64,000 bases of DNA from Gnetum montanum. Taxonomy: Eukaryota > Streptophyta > Gnetopsida > Gnetales > Gnetaceae. A program made the translations under genes and the position numbers. The notes beneath the pieces are model-generated. The model saw only the letters and a program-made list of their open reading frames with translations. It did not search any database and had not been told where the DNA came from. Shown here piece after piece: positions 36,620-45,990 of this stretch. Location: NCBI GenBank assembly GCA_015680685.1, contig MNCI01009612.1, positions 125,452 through 189,451 on the forward strand, given 5' to 3'. Every line of letters starts with the position of its first letter. Position 1 is the stretch's first letter.

Positions 36620-36695
36620 CGGCGGGGTATTTATAGGTGTTGGACGCTGCATTGACGGGGCCACGTATACAGGGCCCCGTATACATAGCACTATT
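36620..36695 (-). promoter_or_regulatory. U3-like internal promoter candidate of element B
   Basis: On plus, GGGGTATTTATAGG (36624-36637) is followed by GCTGCATTGACGGGGCC and the palindrome GTATACAGGGCCCCGTATAC (36665-36684). B's own LTR has TATTTATA followed by GTATACAGGGCCCC and GTCGATGGGGCTGC at similar spacing. Read on minus this would be a TATA promoter aimed at ORF2. Confidence 0.58.
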
Positions 36696-38199
36696 CACCC
36701 ATGGACCAGTGTTGACCAACCCAAAAATAACCCAAAATGAAAAATTTAAAAATCCAAAGTGAGGAGATTAAAACACAGAAAAGGCCTGATCATGGCTAAA
36801 GTCAAGAGGAAGGGAATTAAGCACGAAAACAAAACAAAATTGGAGAACGTGGGTCAAAAAGAACTTAAGTGAGGATGAAATCGAACGATGGGATACTGAA
36901 ACAATGAACCAAGAAATCCAAAGGAGTGGAGACTTAACATGCAAAACCAAGAATATGCAAGTGGGTCCTCCCCATAGTAGGCAATAGCTGTAAAGCCCCT
37001 GCATACCATTGACACTAGCCGTGGGCCTAGGAGCTGATAAATGGTGTTACAAGTGAAGACGCCAAACTAAGATAAACCCGCCAAGGCATGAGAGACCAAT
37101 AGGAAACATGACAAACACACAACATAAAAAGGGCAGTGAGGTGAGTACGAAGAGAAGCAAAAACGGAAGGAGAAGAGAAAATGGAAAGTTCGAGTGTTGG
37201 CCACATGAAATCCCACATGTAAGCATGGTTAATTAACCTAGTAGAACCTTCTTGAAATCAAACCTAAAACCATCCACAACCAGTGACCTCGCAGCTATAG
37301 ACAAAGTTCCAACCATCCCCCAAGAAAATAGGAATGACCACACAGAAAACCACCACTCTAGGAAATGTGAAAAGAGGGAAGTGAAATGGGACAAAGTTAG
37401 AGGGGACCAAGAAAGTCCCATAACAAATGTGGGTGGCCTGTGAGAGGTGGTCTAAGGGGTGTGCTTTGAATTCCCATCGTGATATATTTTTTTTTGTGCG
37501 GGGGAACCACACCATGCGAAGACCCATGCGTGTATGCATGCATCCGACCAAGGGGTGTGCTTTGAATCCTCAATTTATTTTGTTTATTTTTTTTCTTTTG
37601 AATGAGGACCACACCATGCAAGGTCGAACTACCCAAAAACTACCGTGGAGAGAGACATGGAGTGGTAGGAAATCCGTAAGAACATACCAGAAACCCAAGG
37701 AACAGAACAGAACAACGAATAAAGAATTCTCCTTGAAATCACACCCAATTCAAACCAGTGGATCATCCTTCAGTCAGGGAACTACACAAGTCACACATTC
37801 ATTAAAATGTTTTTAATTGAAGGGGTTGCATGTGCACGACACAAGGAAAACCATGAGATGGTGAATGGGTGGATGACATGGACTCATTACCGAGTGTATG
37901 AAGTGGAATGACGTAAAACCAAGGACGACCATGCAAAGGTGGGAACCAAAAAACTAGGAAGACTATTACAGTACCCATCGTAACGAAAATTGACCGTGCC
38001 AAACAATAGGATGACAACAAAAAGTAAACAAAAAGAACACAAAAATGGAAAACAAAAAAGTGTAAAACAAAAAGTATAAAATGGTGAGGTTGTAGGGAAG
38101 TGGATCACCAGGGATGAGGGTCTCCCCCATGATTGAGTGGAAAGGAGGAGATGCAAAACATGGAACGTGGATGACCAGCTAATGATGAGGCTGTGACAC
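36696..38199 (-). other. non-coding region between pol and ORF2 of element B
   Basis: No convincing frame. It is homologous in order to 18651-20249 of A. It contains the tandem hairpins (37453-37620) and a PPT-like minus-strand tract next to the pol end, CTCAATCATGGGGGAGAC (38121-38138). Confidence 0.6.
37453..37620 (-). repeat. two tandem hairpins in element B
   Basis: Unit 1, 37453-37515: AAGGGGTGTGCTTTGAATTC then CCATC, loop, GGGGAACCACACCATGCG. Unit 2, 37549-37620: AAGGGGTGTGCTTTGAATCC then TCAATT, loop, AATGAGGACCACACC. In unit 2 the arm changed from CCCAT to CCTCA and the partner from ATGGG to TGAGG, so pairing is kept. Confidence 0.72.
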
Positions 38200-41100
38200 T
38201 CGCTGCCTAAAACTCATGGAAAGGTTTGAGTTATTGGTGATTGACCAACTGTGTTCTAGTGGGATCCCCAGGTTTGTGAATTAGCAAGGCCTGAGATGGG
38301 AAGGTTTCGAAGATAATATAAGATCCCTCCCATAATGTTTGAAACTTCGTTGGTTGGGATACATGTGAGGAATTTCAATACAATACCTTGTCTCCACACC
38401 GAAATGTGACCTTCTGAATCCTAAGATCATTTCTTTCCTTGTTGTAGGCCTTGTGGGTTTCATTGGAAAATAGGGCTACTAATCGGTTCTCATCTAGCAC
38501 ACTTAAGTTGGTTAATCATTCTCATTGTGCTAGTGGTAGGTCGAGGTCGAGGTCACAGGTGGTGGATAGTTTTCAGAGTTCTACTTAGATTGGAAGTGTT
38601 GGCAACCTACCATACACTAACTCATAGGGAGAGTACCCTATAGGAAGTTTCTAGGTGGAGCGATAGGTCCATAGGGCATCGTTAAGCTTGGTACTCTAGT
38701 CCCTCTTGTATTTGCTAATTGTTCATGTAAGGATCTTGGTAATTTCCCTATATGTGACTTCAACCTGCCCATTATCTTGGGGGTAATAAGGTGTTGTAGA
38801 TTTATGTGTTACTCCTAAGCATTGCATGGGTTTATGAAAAGTAACCCCCATGAAGTGAGTCCCATTGTCAGAAATGAGTGCATGAGGCACTCCAAACCTA
38901 GTAACGATTTGTTGTTGAACAAATTGTGCGGTGGTGTTGGAAGAAGAGTCGATGATGGCTACCTCTTTTGTCCATGTTGTATAGTAGTCCACCGCCATGA
39001 TGATATACGCCTTTTAGTTTGATAAGCAGGTGATGGGCCCCACAAAGTCGATACCCCAGATGTCAAAGGGCTCCAATGATTGAATCCACTATTGAGGTCC
39101 CTCCAACCATGCCGACATCCCACCATCTTGTTGGCATCATTCATAGGAGCAGGTGAACCATTGTGCATCCCTAAAGATTGTAGGCCAATAATACCCTGCA
39201 AGTAGGATTTTAATGACCGTTCTGCATCTAGCATAGTGGTCCCCACACGGGCCCTCATGAGCATCTTGGAGGAAACACAGTGTATCAGCATCAGGGACAC
39301 ACCATCGTACCAATCCATCGGCGCACACCTTGTAGAGGTGGCCATTGATTTCCATGAAATGCTTGGCCTTATGAAGAAACTATTGTTTCTTTCGATGGTT
39401 CCATTATTTTTGCAGCTCTTGTGTTGTAAGGTAGGTAAGGATGTAGTTGAACCAAGTAGATTCCTTGGGTTCTTGAGGATCAACGGCGCCTATGAAGAGG
39501 AGTTCATCTAGAAACTGGTCAAATAAAGGCTCCTCCTCTTCTGCGTTATCCCATCATAACCGAGACAAATGGTTAGCAACCACATTCTCGGACCCCTTTC
39601 TGTCTACTATGGTTAGATCAAACTCTTGAAGAATCACCAGCCACCAGATTATGCAGGGGCTTACTGTTGGTTTGTTCATTAGGAACTGGATAGCACTGTG
39701 TTCTGTGTGCACAAACACCTCGTATCCGAGCACATAGTGCCAGAATTTATCCAATGCGAACACCACCGTCATCAATTCTTTCTCAGTGGTGGTATAGTTT
39801 AGTTGTGCACCCACAATGCTATGGCTTGCATAGTGGATATAATACGGATGTTTCTGATCATCATACTATGTAAGAACGGCTCCCAAATCATAGTTGGAGG
39901 CATATGTCATAATGTGGAAAGGTCTAGACTATTCAGGTGCCCATAGAATCAGAGCTTCTACGAGTTTCTGCTTTAGCTCTTGGAATGCGGACTCATATTT
40001 CCTAGTCCAGACGAATGGAGTGTCCTTCTTTATAAGCTCTACCAACAATCGGGCTATCTTTGAGAAGTGTTCAATGAACCGCGCCAATAGTAACCAATGT
40101 GTCCAAGGAATGATCGCACATCTTTGATAGTACTTGGTTGGTGGGTAATTCCTTGGATGACCCTGATCTTTTTAGGATCTACGCTCAACCATGTTGATGA
40201 AATGAGATGCCCCAACACTATGCCCTCTTGGACCATTAGATGGCTCTTTTGCTAGTTGAGCCATAGACTGGTGTCTACACACCTCTTTAGAACTTGCTCT
40301 AGGTAGTCCAATGCTTGCTCGAACATGGCACCATAGGTGGAAAAGTCATCCATGAAGAATTCTATACCATTATCAATTTGTTGCTGGAAGATGCTCAAGA
40401 CAAGGCATTGGAATGTTGCAGGTGCATTGCATAGGCCAAAGGGCATCTTCTTATATGCAAAAGTCCCCCATGGACTCATGAAAGTAGTTTTGGCCTAGTC
40501 CTCTGGTGCAATTTGAATCTACTTATAACCACTATAACTATCCAAAAAGCTATAATATTGGTGTCCTGCGATTGTGTCCAACACCTGGTCCACAAATGGG
40601 AGCAGGAAGTGGTCCTTGAAAGTTGCCATATTGAGCAACCGAAAATCGATATAGACCCTCCACTTGCCACCTTTCTTGGGTACAATAACGAGTGGGCTAA
40701 TGCATTCGCTATCAGTGATTGTATAGATGAATCCTACCTTAAGCAATTATTCAATTTCATCCTTTACTATCTGCTTCAACTTAGGATTCAACCATCTTTG
40801 TGGCTATCTCCATGGCTTCATGGAAGGGCTAAGATAGACTTGGTGCTGGCAGATCCTGGGATCAATTCCAGCCAGCTCAGAATGGGACCACGGAAATGCA
40901 GCAACCCATTTGTTTACCATCACTAGCAACTTCTTTTTCTGTTCAAGAGCAAGGGCAACGTTGATAATTACCGGCTTTCCATTTTGCAAGAATGCATACT
41001 CTAAATGAGTTGGTAGGGATTTTAGTTTGAGGGGCTCTTTCTTGAAGCTCTCAGGGATCTCTAGATTTTCTCGATCATCAAAGTCATCAACGATGGAGGT

Positions 41101-41800
41101 TTGTCGATGAATATCCTCCATCACATCCATCCTACCAATATAGGATTGCACTAGCCCCTCAGACAGTTCCATGCAGATTATGCTGCTAGTAGGATCAGTT
41201 GTCAACCATTGGGTGCCCTCTTGGGTAGTGGCTGCTACGTACAGGCACTATTGAATTTTTGATTTCTCGGTACACCGACTCTATGCTTGAATGGATGTCC
41301 GCTTAATAGACCATAGCTGCTGCACATAGTTGCACCCTAAGTCACTGTACGTGATGCATGGAACTCTTTTCTTCTCGATCTTCCTAAAAGGATTTTCCTA
41401 TGAAATTTCCAAGGACAGATCTCGGAGTCCTAGTCGTGAATCCACCATGCTTAGCCAGGCTCTTCCCATGATGATTGGGAAGTTTCCCTTATAGTTTTCA
41501 ACATGGATGAACAGGAAGTCATTAGGGTAGGACCACCCACAGATGATGGTCACAATGTCCTCCACCAAGCCCAAAGGAACGGTGATGGACTGATCTGCTA
41601 GCTCGAGCCAAATGTTGCTCTTATTTAGTGGGGCTAGGTTCCAGTTCTTGTACATATCATGAGAGATTAGATTAACCCTTGACCTTGAGTCCAGAAGAGC
41701 TTTTCATGGCTTGTTCCTAGCCACCTGAAGATATATGAGGGGGCTTCTCAGATCTATTAATTTCTGGGGGAGAGACCTAGCTTTGATCCAGTCGATCATC
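38200..41800 (-). pseudogene. gypsy pol of element B
   Basis: Minus strand, all domains present. The protease (41400-41760) has LLDSRSRVNLISHDMYKN, D-S-G to D-S-R. RT: VDPRICQHQVYL and MYPRKV-like start, VIVPKKGGKWRVYIDFRLLN (40640-40700), PFGLCNAPATFQ (40440) and FFMDDFSTYG (40340-40370, catalytic Asp pair kept). RNase H: NYTTTEKELMTVVFALDKF and HTEHSAIQFLMNKP (39554-39814), ending ENVVANHLSRL. Integrase: zinc region HEGPCGDHYARC (39230), core VDYYTTW, RFGVPHALISDNGTHF and PYYPQDNGQVEVTYREI (38723-38998), and C-terminal part (38281-38463). Several stops and frameshifts remain. Confidence 0.9.
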
Positions 41801-43398
41801 GCATGTATGAGCATGATCGTCTGGACGTTGGATTACGACGGAGTGGAGGACTGCTCAGGTGGTATGATGGTAGAGGTGTTGGTAGGTTCTGAGGCACTAG
41901 CTACAGGCGTAGGTGAGGGTGTATTTAGATTATTGGGCCAGAAGAAGGAACGTTTGCGTGGCTTGGGTTCTGATCCACTTGACCTAGATGCCGGTTGTAA
42001 GTTAATAGCCCTTGTAGCATTTCGTTGTTGTGGATGTGGTAGTATTTCTCCCTGCATGGATGGAGCAGGTGGCAATGGAGAGGGATGATGTGGAGAAGTG
42101 GAAGAAGAAGTTGATGGAGGGTAGAAGTGATGTGGATTTGTTCCCCTGGGTGATGGAGATGGATGTCTGAAATATTCAGGGGGGTGGTAGTAACTAGGAA
42201 AGGCCGCATGACTGGAAGACTCTCTTGGAGAGACGAGCTGCTAAACATAGTACCCGTAAGGATCTGGCTGCTTGTAACAGTACTGCTACATTGGAGGTGA
42301 CATGCCCCATGCTTGTGGTTGTTGCCACTGTTGGAAATACTCGTACGGTTGCAGAGGCGTTCCACTTGGATAGTATCCTTGCTGCTGCTGGTGGAATCGT
42401 CGAGGGTTACCTTGTGGATAAGGCAACCTTCAAGGCATCTGCCTCTGCATCAAATGAGGGTTCAAGGCATTCCCAAACTCTTGTAGGTGAGACACCATAG
42501 GAAAACATCCCTTGGGATGTTGATATTTGCATATGCCACATCCATCATCCTCCTCGGTGTCAGAGTCTGCAACCTGCTCAGCTACAACAACTTTTCCCTT
42601 ACCTTTGTGTTGGGTATGTTCAGCTCCCTTCTTACTATGTTGATCACGGTTACTGCCCTATTCTTTGGACTCTTCTAAAATTTTTAATACACTTTGGAAT
42701 CTTTCATCCAAAGAGTCCCACATTTTATCCACCTTTGCCGATATTTTAGATGCAAACTTTTGTAATGGAAAAGTCTTCTGATTCACTACTGCTTCCAGTG
42801 GTGACTCTTCGTCCTCATCACAAAATCGAACCCCTCTTTTTCTAAGGGAAGGGTCTCGGTTGAATTCTTTAGCACTCTCCTTTTTTCTGAGTTCTCCTTC
42901 CTCTTTAGCCACCTGATCAATGAGGCGCTGCAACTGATGGGCCCTTAGCTCTAATAGCCATCCCTTGGCGTAGACACCAAGGGTCTTTCCTATTTCAAAA
43001 TAGAGCCCATCAATAATGTGGTGAAGTTGTGCCCACTGAGAATAACCATGACTAGGGCACTGATGCAACAGTGAGTAATACCTGCTCATGGTAGCATCCA
43101 AAGGTTCATGATTCCCTTGTTTCCAACCTTGGATCTGCCTCCTTAGATTTTCCACTCTAGAGTACGTTTGATATTTGTCATTAAAGATTTCAAGCATCGT
43201 ACTCCATCTTTTGACTAATTCAGGCGCTACTCAGTCAGGTGGTAGCACAATGCTACCCTCCATGTCCTACCATCGAAGATGTTCATCTTGATGTAGGATG
43301 AATGTGAAATCAGGAACATATTCATCGGGATGTTTATATACCACCCAAAATTCTTGCGGTATTAGTGGTTCAAATGCATCTCTCCTCTGAGAAGACAT
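41801..43398 (-). pseudogene. gag of element B (internally deleted)
   Basis: Start ATG at 43398 (MSSQRRDAFEP). The N-terminal block HPDEYVPDFTFILHQDEHLRW is intact. At about 43222-43235 the frame jumps from IVLPPD directly to VKRWSTMLEIFNDKYQTYS, so several hundred bases that carry the charged linker and the MNNIPRF block in A, D and E are gone. The rest of the gag domain is open (42658-43197: GHGYSQWAQLHHIIDGLYFE). Then comes the zinc knuckle at about 42500-42540 (CGICKYQHPKGC) and the Pro-rich linker. Confidence 0.88.
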
Positions 43399-43548
43399 GT
43401 TGGACGTTAGATGGTCCATATTATCAGTGTACCTTATAATTAACTTTAAATTTGCCTAGTGTGCGAAGATAATTCTATCCTCAATCCGATCCAACGACTT
43501 AAATAATAATTTCACTAAAGTCAGATGACGCATGTAAGACTAACAAAT

Positions 43549-43566
43549 CCCCGGCAACGATGCCAA
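43549..43566 (-). other. tRNA-Asp primer-binding site of element B
   Basis: On minus it reads TTGGCATCGTTGCCGGGG, directly after the LTR end CATCA. It is the best-preserved minus-strand primer site here, with two mismatches to the tRNA-Asp complement. Confidence 0.88.
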
Positions 43567-44501
43567 TGATGAGCGGCTAGGTACACCTACGTCCAACCAT
43601 ATGAATATGAGCGTTCACGTGCAATCCATTCAAACTCTGTAGACTGTAAGCACTTAACATGCACTAGACTTCTAACTAGTGAAACCTTGGGTTAGAACGG
43701 TCGTTCTCATCCTAATCTCACTTGTAAAGTTCTATTGCGATGGTTAAGTGAGACTAAGGCTAATGATTTTTATATCTTTTAATTATCTTTTTCGGCGACT
43801 AAGTGAGGTATGGAAGTAATGAATAAACTATTATCTAATCTCTAATTATCCTAGTGTATATGCTAACTACTCCTAGCATAAGCATCCGGTCCCATCCTCC
43901 GAGCACGTTCTAAGCATTTCCTAACACTGCTAGGTTACCAAACGTTAAGCGTCGCTGGGTTTACCAAGTTTTTGGATTACTTTTGAGATGGTCGTACTTA
44001 TGTCTTTTACAAACTACGAATGAATCACTAACGATTGAAACTATAATAGTGAAAACATAAATAATCGATGAGTAACTAATAAAGCATAAAAAATGATTAA
44101 TAAAGCATAAACATCTTGAACTATTAAAGGCATGAAACGACTAAGTCCAAATGCTGCAAGGATTGCATGAATAGTTCATCTTTATTACCGTCACGTCAAT
44201 GGGCTCAGATACATCAACGCTCGAATAAAGATTCGATCGCTTTTCATACACCTACTGTGGGCACTTGGAAAATATTCTATCTCTTGCGGGAGCAAAGTGC
44301 AAGAGCTTCGCTATCACTACACAAAAGATGCCTAAATGAGGCAGAAGGCCCTCATATTTATAGATCCGGGAAGGGTGGCTGTGTATACGGGGCCCTGTTG
44401 ACGTAGGGTGGCTGTGTCGACAGGGCTGCGTTGACGCGGCGACGTATACACAACCCCGTATACGCAGCCCAGTCAACGCATTGACTTTTGACACTTCATC
44501 A
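43567..44501 (-). repeat. 5' LTR of element B
   Basis: It pairs with 32499-33420. TATA box on minus at about 44353-44362. U3 motifs at 44376-44475 include GTATACGGGGCCC and GTCGACAGGGCTGCG. It ends CACTTCATCA, followed by the CTGAG duplication. Confidence 0.9.
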
Positions 44502-45222
44502 CTGAGGCATTCGATTTTTATTATTTTGTATTTTATATTTTGGGTACTCAAAATATAGGTAAAAGAATTTGATTAACTAATATAATTAACCACGATTTAA
44601 GTAATCCTAATATAAGTATCCATTCTCACTTTCCGTACACATCCTAAACCCACATATCCATTGGTAGCCGACCAAACGCTATGCTACTAGGCATACTAAA
44701 TAATAATGCTACTAGGATTACTAAGTGAATACGTGTTATGCTCGAAGCAGTCATACTTATGTGTGTAATCTACCTTGGTTAATTGTCTCATGAACATAAT
44801 AATTGAAAAATATTTAATAATTAATTGAAAACATTTAATAAATAATTGGGAACAATAAATGCATAAATAAAATAGCTAATCTATCCAAAGTGCTACAAGG
44901 TTTATTAGAAAGCTCATCTTTATTGTCGCACACACTATCGTGCTAAGGTACAACAATGCTCAAATAAAGATCCATACACTCAATGACTCCTACTACAGGC
45001 ACTCGAGGAAAAAAATTCTAACTTTTGCATGGAAAAAATGCAAGAGCGTTGCTATTACTGAAATCTCGATTACCATAAATGCAACTGGTAAGCATGTATT
45101 TATAGACAATAGACAGACATTGCATCAACAGGGCCTCATCGATGTAGGGCAAGATGCATCAACAAGGCCTCGTTGACGTGGTCGACTGCATTGACGATCA
45201 TCGATGCAGCCAACCAATGTTG
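44502..45222 (-). repeat. 5' LTR of element A, U3-side part
   Basis: It continues the LTR begun at 32307, starting CTGAGGCATTCGATTTTT. It matches 14767-15325, with an extra stretch near 44700-44900. The last dozen bases of the LTR as seen in the left copy are not recognisable, so the outer edge and the target duplication of A are lost. TATA box on minus at about 45096-45105. Confidence 0.82.
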
Positions 45223-45840
45223 AAGTTAGAGAAAAAATTTCAATTCCTGATCAAAATTGAAGTTAAGCAAGGTTGTCCACTTTCTCTAACTCTTTTTGGT
45301 ATCTTTATATATGAAATGCAAGAATGGTTGTACAATGGGTAAGATAGTGATGCTACCAAAATTGGATCCCAAGCACTAAATCTTCTATTTATATGTAGAT
45401 CATGTTGTTTTGATCTCCACTCCACTATCATAGAAGGTATGCAAAATATGTTGCAAATTTTACAAAAATATTGTTATCCCAATTCTTCAAAGAAATGTAG
45501 ATAAAACCAAATTGATGATTTGGGGCACAAAAAATACTTGCTATAACTTCCATTTTAGAGGTACCAATGTGTAAATAGTAGATTCTTTAAAATATTTGGG
45601 TATTATTTATATAAATAATTACACGTGGAGAAAGTGTATCAAAGAAAAATAGCATGTTTAAAGGCTTTGTATATTTTCAAAAACAAGTGCAAGGATTTAT
45701 GCTTGTAGGCTTGAAAGATTAAAAAAAAATGTATTATATGGATGCATTGTTTAAGGACCTGAACTTGGTGATAAACTTTAGAACTATATTTTTAAAAGTA
45801 CCCAAAAAAAAAAAAACTTTTCTTTAACGATATTTATAGT
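45223..45840 (+). pseudogene. L1-like LINE reverse transcriptase, 3' part
   Basis: It resumes the RT cut at 14580: FQFLIKIEVKQGCPLSLTLF near 45240-45300, then FIYEMQEWLYNG, a broken LLFICRSCCFDL block where LLxADDVVL is expected, and further blocks LQNMLQILQKYC, YLGIIY-like and LKALYIFKNKCKDLCL. Many stops occur. Joined with 14100-14580 it gives one continuous RT order, with only the residues at the junction unclear. Confidence 0.82.
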
Positions 45841-45990
45841 TTTTTTTTTCCTTCTTATATATATAAACTTTTGGTAACGATCGTCACTTGAAGTGATGGT
45901 AAGGTGCTTGTTACGTAGAAAATGTGGGTGAATTTTGGGCGATGAAGGCTTTCACTCCTCTTCCAACCATCTTATACCCAACTTAGCAGG
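45841..45990. repeat. dispersed repeat, copy 2
   Basis: A T-run, a short TATATATATA, then CTTTTGGTAACGATC, CACTTGAAGTGATGGTAAGG and GGCTTTCACTCC. It matches 13749-13905. The two copies lie just outside the split LINE on either side. Confidence 0.5.

Larger units (their letters stand above)
32499..44501 (-). mobile_element. Athila-like Ty3/gypsy element B nested in the 5' LTR of A
   Basis: Minus-strand element with LTRs 32499-33420 (3') and 43567-44501 (5'), primer site, gag (internally deleted), protease, RT, RNase H, integrase, a post-pol region with hairpins, an internal promoter-like block, and ORF2. It is the most complete gypsy copy in the window. The 3' end is abnormal: instead of a PPT it has a 140-bp copy of the sequence that flanks the 5' LTR (33421-33560). 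Confidence 0.9.
14581..45222 (-). mobile_element. Athila-like Ty3/gypsy element A (outer element, contains D and B)
   Basis: A minus-strand LTR retrotransposon: 3' LTR 14581-15337, ORF2 about 15700-18290, pol 20250-22830, gag 22831-24179 plus 31271-32160, primer site 32290-32306, and 5' LTR 32307-32498 plus 44502-45222. D (24180-31265) is inserted in gag and B (32499-44501) in the 5' LTR. A itself splits a LINE. Lineage rests on the RT block FMDDFSTY, the tRNA-Asp primer site and a second large ORF after pol. All coding parts are broken. It has also lost RNase H by a deletion near 21385. Confidence 0.88.
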
